Source: a virus. From it: 34,891 nucleotides of DNA. Under the pieces are notes generated by a model. The model ran no database searches. It was not told where the DNA came from and saw only the letters and a program-made list of their open reading frames with translations. Positions 17,880 to 23,951 of this stretch are shown here, piece after piece. The DNA lies in the IMG/VR virus record IMGVR_UViG_3300049825_000124, positions 1-34,891 of that record; one strand, written 5' to 3'. The number at the start of each line of letters is the position of its first letter. The stretch's first letter is position 1. The position numbers and the translations under genes are program-made.

Positions 17880-18028
17880 TTCTTCTTAACCGTCTTAGCA
17901 GCTTCCTTGAACGCCTTGGCCGTAGGCGCCCCAACAGCGCCAGGCTTGCGCATTTTCTCCTTGCTGCCCTCGGCGATGCGCTCTTGCTTGGCTCGGATGT
18001 TGGAATAGAGGCCGGGTTTGGTTGCCAT
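17876..18028 (-). CDS. Small basic conserved phage protein upstream of terS
   Basis: I start this at the ATG at 18028, giving 50 residues beginning MATKPGLYSNIRAKQERIAE. A longer frame would add an implausible run of arginines read out of the neighbouring gene. The product is very basic and carries EKMRKPGAVGAPTAKAFKEA, a spelling I recognise from a common uncharacterised phage family. The stop overlaps the terS start (ATGA). DNA binding is plausible from its charge, but nothing shows it directly. Confidence 0.75.
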   Translation of the reverse strand: MATKPGLYSNIRAKQERIAEGSKEKMRKPGAVGAPTAKAFKEAAKTVKKK

Positions 18029-18029
18029 G

Positions 18030-18170
18030 CTATTTCTTCTCCTTCTTCTCCGCCGCCTTCTTGACAGCGTAGCCAATCGCCACAGCCTGCTTCACAGGCT
18101 TGCCCGCCTTCACCTCGGCCTTGATGTTCTTAGTGAACGCCTTAGGGCTTGCTGACTTCATAAGCGACAT
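18030..18170 (-). CDS. Small lysine-rich conserved phage protein
   Basis: A 46-residue product begins MSLMKSASPKAFTKNIKAEV and continues KAGKPVKQAVAIGYAVKKAA with a Lys/Glu tail. The pattern (SxKAFxxNIKxE..AGKPxKQAxAIxYxVKK) is a family I recognise from many phages near terminase genes, of unknown function. Its stop lies one base before the next gene's start, and its ATG is three bases after the stop of the 134-residue gene. The tight packing supports it despite its size. The second ATG, at codon 4, is an alternative start. Confidence 0.75.
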   Translation of the reverse strand: MSLMKSASPKAFTKNIKAEVKAGKPVKQAVAIGYAVKKAAEKKEKK

Positions 18171-18173
18171 GAC

Positions 18174-18578
18174 TTACTGACCGTGAATGATTGCAAAGTT
18201 AAGGACCACAGCCTCAGACAACGAGCCCGCGCTGATGTTGTACAAGCTGATGACCGCCGTGCCGGTGCCGACGTTTGAGACAAACGACGTATAAGTGCCG
18301 TTAGTCGCCAGGCCGCCAGCCACGTTAACAATGATGACGTCCTTGGCCGACAGCAAGCTGTTGGTCAGCGTAAACGAGATGATGGCGCCGTTTGCCAGCG
18401 CCGCATTGTTCATCGTGATCTGGCCGCTGCTTTTGTTCAACGTCACGCCGGTTGATTTGTTAGTGGCTTGCGTCACAGTGCCCTGAGCCGCCGTGCTGTA
18501 CCCAATTTCCGCCGTAGCGTAAACGGTTGAGAACTCAGGGTCGTTGTACGCAACGCCAGTAGCAATAGAATTAGCCAT
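18174..18578 (-). CDS. Probable virion surface/decoration protein, beta-rich
   Basis: This 134-residue protein has a short N-terminal part followed by a beta-sandwich-like sequence: QGTVTQATNKSTGVTLNKSS, then GQITMNNAALANGAIISFTL and YNISAGSLSEAVVLNFAI. I have seen this module in phage structural proteins and fibre tips, where it looks like a self-contained beta domain. It lies upstream of the terminase genes, among small late genes. Decoration or fibre function is inferred. Confidence 0.65.
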   Translation of the reverse strand: MANSIATGVAYNDPEFSTVYATAEIGYSTAAQGTVTQATNKSTGVTLNKSSGQITMNNAALANGAIISFTLTNSLLSAKDVIIVNVAGGLATNGTYTSFVSNVGTGTAVISLYNISAGSLSEAVVLNFAIIHGQ

Positions 18579-18595
18579 GATTATATTCCTTTAAA

Positions 18596-18853
18596 TTAAT
18601 GCTCAACAATAGCACAAATATCAGCTTCTTGAATAATCTGATAATCCTGGCCGTCCACTTTATGCGTCGGCCATTTCAAATAATCGCCATTACCATATTT
18701 CACAAAATCCCCCACTTGCACGTCCAGCGCAAGCGGCCCAACAGCCACCACCGTCCCTTCGTTAAACGGCTCTTTATTATTGGTAATAATAATATCAGAT
18801 AGTTGCCGAGTATTCGGCTTAATAACTACCTTATCATGAAGCGGTTGCAGCAT
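18596..18853 (-). CDS. groES: GroES-like co-chaperonin (Cpn10)
   Basis: This 85-residue protein shows the Cpn10 pattern from end to end: LQPLHDKVVIKPN at the start, EGTVVAVGP in the middle, VQVGDFVKYG, and a C-terminal QDYQIIQEADICAIVE. The segment after the first strand (about 15-31) corresponds to the mobile loop, and DIIIT occupies the place of the hydrophobic GroEL-contacting tripeptide. It is slightly shorter than E. coli GroES (97). T4 gp31 shows that a phage can supply its own co-chaperonin to fold a demanding coat protein. Its place upstream of the head genes fits that role. The gene is AT-richer than its neighbours, and I see only a weak ribosome site. Confidence 0.85.
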   Translation of the reverse strand: MLQPLHDKVVIKPNTRQLSDIIITNNKEPFNEGTVVAVGPLALDVQVGDFVKYGNGDYLKWPTHKVDGQDYQIIQEADICAIVEH

Positions 18854-18857
18854 GTAT

Positions 18858-19226
18858 TTAGTCCAAAAAACGGAGTTTGAAGAGGGTGGAGTTTATCAGG
18901 TCGGCAATCTCGTCGACAAGATTCTGTAGTTCGCTGTCTTGGGGCAGATGCTGCCGCGCTTCTTCGACAAACGATTTCATGGACTCCAGGTACGCGACCG
19001 GCTCGGTGGCCTGATGGTAGTCCTGGGGGAAGTCTTTGAGCTGCTGGTAGCGGCCCATGGCGGCCTCGGCGAACTGGTCCGCCAGGTCAATGATCTGAGC
19101 GTAGTAGTCCCCCAGCGCCAGATGCACCGACAGGCTTTTGGTCGACCAGTGCATCAGATGAGCGTTGGTGCTGGAGTGCAGCAACGCCAGGACAAAGGCG
19201 GCAATTTCAGTCATGTTGGGGATCAT
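18858..19226 (-). CDS. Helical protein, DUF5856-like / possible Dps-ferritin fold
   Basis: This 122-residue, almost entirely helical protein contains LHSSTNAHLMHWSTKSLSVH (about 16-35), then LGDYYAQIIDLADQFAEAAM. The regular His/Trp then Asp/Glu spacing over two helices recalls Dps and ferritin-like bundles, and I associate the family with DUF5856 of phages. Iron binding is possible but unproven. It is four bases upstream of groES. There are two candidate starts, ATG at 19226 or ATG at 19214 (MTEIAAFVLALL), and neither has a clear Shine-Dalgarno. A possible promoter overlaps this region and would favour a near-leaderless message from 19214. Confidence 0.65.
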   Translation of the reverse strand: MIPNMTEIAAFVLALLHSSTNAHLMHWSTKSLSVHLALGDYYAQIIDLADQFAEAAMGRYQQLKDFPQDYHQATEPVAYLESMKSFVEEARQHLPQDSELQNLVDEIADLINSTLFKLRFLD

Positions 19227-19248
19227 AGCAAAAAAAGGTCATTGTCAA
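19222..19248 (-). promoter_or_regulatory. Candidate sigma70-type promoter for the late block
   Basis: On the minus strand a perfect TTGACA (complement of 19243-19248) is followed 15 bases later by TATGAT (complement of 19222-19227). The spacer is two bases short of optimal and contains a T7 run. It lies between the repeat array and the first late gene, a logical place for a promoter. Confidence 0.35.
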
Positions 19249-19288
19249 CCCCTGTGGCACCAGATACACGTTTTTGACCCGCTGCACC

Positions 19289-19400
19289 GGTACAAGCGGT
19301 ACACCCCTATAGGGGTGTGTACCGGTCTGTACCGGGTTGCGGCATAGCGCCCCGGTACAGTTGTACCGGCTTGTACCGTCTTGTACCGGTCTGTACCGGT
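19289..19400. repeat. GTACC repeat array with an 18-bp palindrome
   Basis: This 112-base stretch holds nine copies of GTACC or its complement GGTAC, at 19289, 19298, 19319, 19329, 19354, 19363, 19373, 19383 and 19393. The last four form tandem 10-base units of the type TTGTACCGGY (19361-19400). The pair at 19319/19329 has the same 10-base period. ACACCCCTATAGGGGTGT (19301-19318) is a perfect palindrome, and CCGGTACA/TGTACCGG (19353-19370) is an inverted repeat with a 2-base spacer. It lies between the primase-helicase stop and the late genes. It could be a multi-site operator, an origin with iteron-like units, or a structured terminator. Confidence 0.7.
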
Positions 19401-21349
19401 CATGGCAGGTCAATTTTCAACTCATAGACCCCTGGCTCGGTCTGGAGGATTTCCTCCCGATCCAGCAATTCGGACACCACCCTGGCGAACGCCTGCTTCT
19501 TTGAGTTAGTGCTGGAGAGCTCCGACATGGCGTAAAAAGACGCCCGCCACTCCTCATGCCCAACGCACTCCAGACTAAGAACCTTGAACGCCTCCAGCCC
19601 ATCATTGGCGTTGGGGCTTCGCAGCTTGACCCTGACGGCCTTGGTAGGCTCGCCTGCCTGCACCAGCACCGCGCTCGTCACCGGCTCCCCGTCCTCATCA
19701 AACCAGCCAGGGATAATCACTTTCTCAAGCGTGGCATATAAGGTAGGCGCCAGCTCGGCGTCCTTGCTCTTGCGCTGGATAATCTCCATCGGCGCATCAC
19801 CCTTCGCCGGCACGATGCTTATCTCAATGTCCAGCGCACCGCGCCAAGCGCTCGAGCCTCGAGCTCGATGCTGGGTCTCCTCAGATACGCCAGTATGGTG
19901 GACTAGTATGATGGTGCAATTAAATTCAGCCATCAACATGGCGCAAGCATCAAGCATCGCCTTGGCGTCCTGGGATGAATTCTCGTCACCGGAGTTGAAG
20001 CGGTGCAGGGTATCTATCGTGATGATGGCGGGCTTGATCGGCAGCGCCCGGATGTGCTCGGAGACCTTGCGGTAGCCCTCTGGAGTATCTAAATCGCAGC
20101 CGCTTTTGCTGAGATACATATTAAGAGGCTGGCCATTCCCATGGCGCTCCTTCCATGCCGCTATCCGGCTGCGCAGACCGTGGTGGCCCTCGCCCGCCAA
20201 GTAGACAATCGCCCCTGGCGTGACCCGGCGCCCAAACCAGTCCTGTTGCCCCTGGGCCATCCGCAGGCACCAGTCAAGCGTCGCAAAGGTCTTGCCGCCG
20301 CCGCTCGGGCCGTGAACCATGATGAGAGCGGCCTGCTGAATCCAGCCCTTGACCATCCATTTGATCGGCGCTGGCTGGCGAGAGAACTCGTCTGCTGGCA
20401 TCAGCCAGTCGCTCACTGCTGGCTCAAGCAGAGCCGCCAGATCGTTGCCGGCCTGGACGTAATCATTGGCGTCCCCAGCTGCTGGCGGCATCACCGACCG
20501 AGCACCATACTTGGCACTCGCCTGCTCGGCGTACCTTTGACCCACGCCGCTCGCATCATTGTCGGCAACGATCACCAAGTCCTGCTGCGCCCCAAACCTC
20601 TCCCGAAGTGCTCCGGTCACCGGGACTAGATTGCTGGCGGAGTACGCCACTGCGCAAGCCTTGCCGGTGGCTTGATGGATGGTGGCCGCAGTGGCGAAGC
20701 CCTCGGCGATGTAGATGGTGGCGGATGGCTCGCCTAGCATCCAAAACTTGCCGCCTGTAGCACCGCCTGAGTGATAGCGTTTCTCGCCATCGGCTGCAAT
20801 GTACTGCACGCTGGCCAGATCACCTTCGGCACCGTAGAGCGGGACCATGAGCCGCCCGTCGCCGGTGATCCTTGCGCCGTTAGGTGCGATGCCCTTGCGT
20901 GCTAGATACGGATGGTCGGCACTTGCTGCACCACCTGCTGTCCAGATCGCATCCACCGTACTGGCAGCCACCGCCTGGCTGCGCTCCTGCTCGGCCTCCC
21001 GCGCCGCCTTGGCCTCGCCCATGCGCCGGGTATGCGCGAGCTCCTCGGCGATGGTTAGCTTGCGCCCCATCTCCGCCTGCCAGGCTTGCTCAATGCCTGC
21101 CCGCCAGCAGCCGAACCTGCCTGCCGGCACGCCATCGCCGAATGCAACATACCAACCCGGCTTGCTGTGGCCTGGCGCGCCCTTGGTCCCGCTGTTAAAC
21201 CTGTGCAGCTTGCCGTCTAGGTAGATCGCCTCTGGCGGCTCTAGGCCCGCCTCAATCATCGCCTCCCGCAACTGCTCGTCTGGTGGCTCTACCCTCTTGG
21301 GCTCGGGGAGTGAGTACGTCCCGCCAAAGATGCTAGTCAGGTCTGCCAT
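19400..21349 (-). CDS. Bifunctional primase-helicase (Toprim + RecA-like ATPase)
   Basis: I start at the ATG at 21349 (MADLTSIFGGTYSLPEP), giving 649 residues. A longer frame exists but would read through the regulator gene upstream. A Toprim-type segment lies at about 210-300, with IYIAEGFATA (Glu216) and VADNDASG (Asp263, Asp265). A RecA/RepA-like ATPase follows, with Walker A GPSGGGKT (347-354), Walker B IITIDT (about 442-447) and LVHHTG (about 483-488). The C-terminal ~100 residues may be a winged-helix-like part. This architecture fits replication proteins that prime and unwind DNA at the fork. There is no obvious CHC2-type zinc finger at the N-terminus, so the primase activity is less certain than the ATPase. 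Confidence 0.85.
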   Translation of the reverse strand: MADLTSIFGGTYSLPEPKRVEPPDEQLREAMIEAGLEPPEAIYLDGKLHRFNSGTKGAPGHSKPGWYVAFGDGVPAGRFGCWRAGIEQAWQAEMGRKLTIAEELAHTRRMGEAKAAREAEQERSQAVAASTVDAIWTAGGAASADHPYLARKGIAPNGARITGDGRLMVPLYGAEGDLASVQYIAADGEKRYHSGGATGGKFWMLGEPSATIYIAEGFATAATIHQATGKACAVAYSASNLVPVTGALRERFGAQQDLVIVADNDASGVGQRYAEQASAKYGARSVMPPAAGDANDYVQAGNDLAALLEPAVSDWLMPADEFSRQPAPIKWMVKGWIQQAALIMVHGPSGGGKTFATLDWCLRMAQGQQDWFGRRVTPGAIVYLAGEGHHGLRSRIAAWKERHGNGQPLNMYLSKSGCDLDTPEGYRKVSEHIRALPIKPAIITIDTLHRFNSGDENSSQDAKAMLDACAMLMAEFNCTIILVHHTGVSEETQHRARGSSAWRGALDIEISIVPAKGDAPMEIIQRKSKDAELAPTLYATLEKVIIPGWFDEDGEPVTSAVLVQAGEPTKAVRVKLRSPNANDGLEAFKVLSLECVGHEEWRASFYAMSELSSTNSKKQAFARVVSELLDREEILQTEPGVYELKIDLP

Positions 21350-21524
21350 TGGCTGGAGCCTTTGAGAGGTACGTCGACAACCGCTGAATCGCGGTGATGC
21401 GGGGTCTCTTGCTGCGACCTCGCTGGAGGGCAAGAACGGTACTGTAATGCAGCCCTGTCGCTGCTGCAACGACCCGAACCTTGCGGTCTTGCAGAGCGGC
21501 AACGACTTGCTCAATCGTCATCAT
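21333..21524 (-). CDS. Small helix-turn-helix regulator (Cro-like size)
   Basis: The ATG at 21524 has an AGGAG eight bases upstream and gives 63 residues. MTIEQVVAALQDRKVRVVAA leads into ATGLHYSTVLALQRGRSKRP, a compact helix-turn-helix with a basic wing, followed by a short helix (TAIQRLSTYL). A larger frame upstream is the complement of the promoter region and is rejected. It is the first gene of the minus-strand replication unit, overlaps the primase-helicase start by 17 bases and faces the plus-strand early genes across a 129-base gap. This is the place of a Cro/CI-type repressor controlling divergent promoters. Confidence 0.75.
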   Translation of the reverse strand: MMTIEQVVAALQDRKVRVVAAATGLHYSTVLALQRGRSKRPRITAIQRLSTYLSKAPANGRPD

Positions 21525-21653
21525 AAAGCGTACTCCTGAAAAAAAGTTGGTGAAGATCGAAAAAAAGTGTACCACAAGTCGAAAAGATGGTGTAGGATGG
21601 CATCCATGCACTGAACGGATCTCCCGACGAGTGCTGACACAGAAGGAAACGAA
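21525..21653. promoter_or_regulatory. Divergent promoter/operator region with phased A-tracts
   Basis: This 129-base gap separates the regulator (minus) from the first plus-strand gene. The 10-base string GAAAAAAAGT occurs at 21538-21547 and again at 21559-21568, 21 bases apart. A related TCGAAAAG follows at about 21579-21586. Two helical turns between A-tracts predicts curved DNA and possible repressor sites. No strong -35/-10 pair is visible on either strand. Confidence 0.5.
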
Positions 21654-21875
21654 ATGACCAAAACCCTGACCACCCCGCTGATCGACCTCCTGTTTAGCGC
21701 TACCGACGAGATGGTGCCTGCGGTGCAAGATGCCATGCGGCTTGTCGCATCAGGCGAGTGGCGGCAAGCTAGCAAAGTGATGAGTTTTGCCGCAGACGCC
21801 TACGAAGGCGAGTGGCACGACAAGGCGCAGACGGCGGCAGACGAGTTGTATGCAATGGCTGTGGAACGCGCATAA
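21654..21875 (+). CDS. Small early protein, unknown function
   Basis: This 73-residue helical, mildly acidic protein (MTKTLTTPLIDLLFSATDEM start) is the first gene of the plus-strand early block. AAGGAA seven bases upstream of the ATG gives a good ribosome site. I do not recognise the family. Its position suggests an early regulator or host-takeover peptide, which is inference. Confidence 0.65.
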   Translation: MTKTLTTPLIDLLFSATDEMVPAVQDAMRLVASGEWRQASKVMSFAADAYEGEWHDKAQTAADELYAMAVERA

Positions 21876-21901
21876 AAGAAGCCATTAACCGCCCCGAGAT
21901 C

Positions 21902-21923
21902 GCCGGCAAACTGCCGGCAAACT
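21902..21923 (+). repeat. Tandem 11-bp repeat forming a hairpin upstream of the Sak4-like gene
   Basis: GCCGGCAAACT is repeated twice in tandem (21902-21912 and 21913-21923). GCCGGCA and TGCCGGC (21902-21918) can pair with a 3-base loop. It lies 13 bases before the next ATG, without a T run, and may act as a mild attenuator or translation control element. Confidence 0.5.
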
Positions 21924-21936
21924 GAAAGTTACGAAC

Positions 21937-22614
21937 ATGGCCATCAACCTAAAAACCACTAGCGCGCTAGCATCCAACGGCGCCAAAATCCTCGTTTACG
22001 GCCAAGCAGGCGCAGGCAAGACCACCCTGGCAGCAACCCTGCCAGCGCCCATCATCTTGAGCGCCGAGGGTGGGCTTTTGAGCATTCAGGATGCTAACCT
22101 GCCCTACATCGAGGTGACCAGCATGGCCACCCTGATGGAGGCATATAGCTGGCTGCGCGACAGCCACGAGGCCAAGGACTATCAATCGGTGGCGCTGGAT
22201 TCCATCTCGGAGATTGCCGAGGTGGTCCTGAACGCTGAGAAGAAGTCGAACAAAGACCCGAGGGCAGCCTATGGCGCGATGCAAGAACAGATGGCCGACA
22301 TTATTCGCGCCTTCCGCGATCTGGCTGGGCGCCACGTCTACATGAGCGCCAAGCTCGAGAAGACGCAGGACGAGATGGGCCGGGTGCTCTACTCGCCCTC
22401 GATGCCGGGGAACAAGACCGGCCAAGCCTTGCCTTATTTCTTTGACGAGGTGCTGGCCCTGCGGGTTGAGAAAGACGCCGAGGGCGTGTCACAGCGATCG
22501 CTCATGTGCGACAGCGACGGCCTGTGGCTGGCGAAGGATCGCAGCGGCAAGCTCTCCGCCTGGGAAACGCCAGACCTTTATCACATCATCAGCAAGATTG
22601 GCGGTGCGAAATGA
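21937..22614 (+). CDS. Sak4-like RecA-fold recombination ATPase (AAA_24)
   Basis: This 225-residue protein has Walker A YGQAGAGKTT (about 21-30), a short strand with PIILSAEGG (about 38-46), and a Walker B-type VALDSISEI (about 85-93). The rest fits the AAA_24/Sak4 group: a RecA-core protein that anneals or pairs single-stranded DNA with a partner ssDNA-binding protein. In phages Sak4 genes sit close to an SSB-like gene, here the DUF669-type gene two positions downstream. The stop overlaps the next start (ATGA). The role is recombination-dependent replication or repair. Confidence 0.8.
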   Translation: MAINLKTTSALASNGAKILVYGQAGAGKTTLAATLPAPIILSAEGGLLSIQDANLPYIEVTSMATLMEAYSWLRDSHEAKDYQSVALDSISEIAEVVLNAEKKSNKDPRAAYGAMQEQMADIIRAFRDLAGRHVYMSAKLEKTQDEMGRVLYSPSMPGNKTGQALPYFFDEVLALRVEKDAEGVSQRSLMCDSDGLWLAKDRSGKLSAWETPDLYHIISKIGGAK

Positions 22615-22976
22615 TCGCGGTCTGGCTGGCGTGCAAAGAAGCCGAGCGCCTGGCAACCGAGGCCCGCCGGGTTGTCGAGGACGCCATGATCGAGCAGTTC
22701 AAGATTGCCAAGGACATGGAGGGCACCAAGACCTTCATGAACACCGGCTACACGGTCAAGATTGTTGGTCGCCTGAACCACAAGATCGACAGCGACAAGT
22801 TGCAAGCGATCGCCGCCGAGGCTGGCTTGGCCGAGCACCTCGGCTCACTCTTCCGCTGGAAACCGGAAATCAATTCCTCGGCCTGGAAGTCGGCTGACGA
22901 ATCCATCACGCGCCCGCTCCTGGGCGCGATAACCACCACGGCGGGCCGCCCGTCTTTTTCAATCACCAAGGAATAA
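22611..22976 (+). CDS. Small conserved protein in the Sak4-SSB operon (possible DUF7173-like)
   Basis: The ATG at 22611 overlaps the previous TGA (ATGA) and gives 121 residues. A longer frame starts inside the ATPase gene and is less likely. The protein has an N-terminal helix (LACKEAERLATEARRVVEDA) and a beta segment (TGYTVKIVGRLNHKIDSDKL), and ends in a stretch with RPLLGAITTTAGRPSFSITK. The pattern resembles a small family that I tentatively relate to DUF7173, often found beside phage recombination genes. No activity is known. It could modulate the annealase or SSB. Confidence 0.65.
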   Translation: MIAVWLACKEAERLATEARRVVEDAMIEQFKIAKDMEGTKTFMNTGYTVKIVGRLNHKIDSDKLQAIAAEAGLAEHLGSLFRWKPEINSSAWKSADESITRPLLGAITTTAGRPSFSITKE

Positions 22977-22981
22977 ACATC

Positions 22982-23455
22982 ATGGCTACTCTCGGACAAG
23001 ACTACGTTGCGGCAGACCTGCCCATGGGCAAGAGCTTCGAGCCCTTGCCTGCCGGCTGGTACACGGCAGCCATTACGCAGGCGACCGTCAAAGACACCAA
23101 GGCCGGCACCGGACGCTACATCAGCCTGAAGTACGACATTACCGGCCCGTCGCACCAGGGTCGCACGATTTTCGGAAACCTCAACATCAGCAACCCGAAC
23201 CCGAAGGCCGAGGAGATTGGCCGCCAGCAGTTGAACAGCCTGATGCGGGCCATTGGCCTGGCCAAAGTGAACGACACCGACCAGTTGATCGGCGGGCAAC
23301 TGAAGATTAAGCTCAACGTCACGCAGTCGGAGCAGTACGGCGAGGGCAACGAGGTCAAAGACTTCGCCGGCATCGCTGGCGGGGCAATGCCTGCGGCAAG
23401 CAAGCCGGCTGCACCAGCTGCTGGCGCGAAGGCGGCTCCGCCTTGGGCGAAGTGA
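22982..23455 (+). CDS. ssDNA-binding-type protein, DUF669 family
   Basis: This 157-residue protein has an OB-fold-like core: LPAGWYTAAITQATVKDTKA (about 21-40), GRYISLKYDITGPSHQGRTI, then FGNLNISNPNPKAEEIGRQQ and LKIKLNVTQSEQYGEGNEVK. A flexible Ala/Pro-rich tail ends in APPWAK. I recognise this as the DUF669 family, regarded as phage single-stranded DNA-binding proteins and commonly coupled to Sak4-type ATPases. The tail lacks the acidic tip of bacterial SSB. It probably coats ssDNA for the annealase and primase-helicase. Confidence 0.8.
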   Translation: MATLGQDYVAADLPMGKSFEPLPAGWYTAAITQATVKDTKAGTGRYISLKYDITGPSHQGRTIFGNLNISNPNPKAEEIGRQQLNSLMRAIGLAKVNDTDQLIGGQLKIKLNVTQSEQYGEGNEVKDFAGIAGGAMPAASKPAAPAAGAKAAPPWAK

Positions 23456-23488
23456 CATAGCGTGACGGGGCGTGACGGGTGTCACGCT
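23451..23488 (+). repeat. GTGAC 10-bp-period repeats with nested hairpins
   Basis: Three consecutive 10-base units each begin with NGTGAC (23451, 23461, 23471). The second and third are CGTGACGGGG and CGTGACGGGT. An opposing GTCACGCT (23481-23488) can pair with the third unit (7 bp, 4-base loop) or with the second (8 bp, 14-base loop), so two hairpins exclude one another. It begins on the stop codon of the DUF669 gene and ends 26 bases before the next ATG. Confidence 0.6.
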
Positions 23489-23514
23489 CCAATCCAAACC
23501 AAATAGGAAATATC

Positions 23515-23682
23515 ATGATTATTAAGTTGAATCAAGCAGAAATTAAAGAAGCGGTACTTGCATGGGTTGCTGCTCAAATGGACTCAGCAATTCAAACGCA
23601 GGGATTTAATACAGTAGATTTTCATTATTCCAACGGTTGCGAGGTTTTTTGGGTTGAACCTGACGAAAACGAGACCGAATAA
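23515..23682 (+). CDS. Small AT-rich-coded acidic protein, unknown function
   Basis: The ATG at 23515 has AGGAA eight bases upstream, giving 55 residues (MIIKLNQAEIKEAVLAWVAA, then QMDSAIQTQGFNTVDFHYSN and an acidic end). The N-terminal helix spelling (IKLNQAEIKEAV) is one I have seen in small phage proteins. Its codons are AT-richer than those of its neighbours, suggesting separate acquisition. The TAA stop shares a base with the next ATG. Confidence 0.6.
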   Translation: MIIKLNQAEIKEAVLAWVAAQMDSAIQTQGFNTVDFHYSNGCEVFWVEPDENETE

Positions 23683-23951
23683 TGCGACAGCACCGCCCCG
23701 ATCACGTCCTAGAGCGAGCAGAGTTTTTGTCACGCGCTCGCTCCATGGCCCGCCGGGGCGTTGCCCTGACGCATAGCAAACTCACACCAGCAGAGGTTCA
23801 GGAGATCCGCCAAGCCAAAGAGAACCGCCTGGACCTGATGGCCCACATTGCCGAGACCTTGAGCAATTCCGCACTGGCGGAAAAGTACGGCGTTCATCCA
23901 CGCAGTATTGAGAAGGTGCTGTCTTATGAAACTTGGAGCCACATCAAATGA
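23682..23951 (+). CDS. Small helix-turn-helix DNA-binding protein
   Basis: This 89-residue basic protein contains KLTPAEVQEIRQAKENRLDL (about 33-52) followed by NSALAEKYGVHPRSIEKVLS (about 62-81) and ETWSHI. This is the helix-turn-helix found in small phage regulators and as the DNA-recognition end of homing-type proteins. No nuclease motif is present. It is coupled at both ends (TAATG before, ATGA after), so it is co-expressed with the nuclease. Confidence 0.7.
   Translation: MRQHRPDHVLERAEFLSRARSMARRGVALTHSKLTPAEVQEIRQAKENRLDLMAHIAETLSNSALAEKYGVHPRSIEKVLSYETWSHIK

Noticed and set aside
19207-19413. 68-codon minus-strand frame through the GTACC array
   Set aside because: Its sequence is the translation of the repeats and it overlaps the helicase end. 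It lacks a ribosome site.
19400-21514. Longer 704-residue version of the primase-helicase
   Set aside because: The extra 55 residues are read from the regulator gene in another frame and look non-native. The ATG at 21349 gives the normal operon overlap.
21333-21728. Longer 131-residue version of the HTH regulator
   Set aside because: Its N-terminal half is the complement of the promoter region and the first plus-strand gene. The internal ATG has the ribosome site.
22748-23497. 249-codon minus-strand frame opposite the DUF669 gene
   Set aside because: Antisense to two supported genes, Arg/Val-rich mirror composition.
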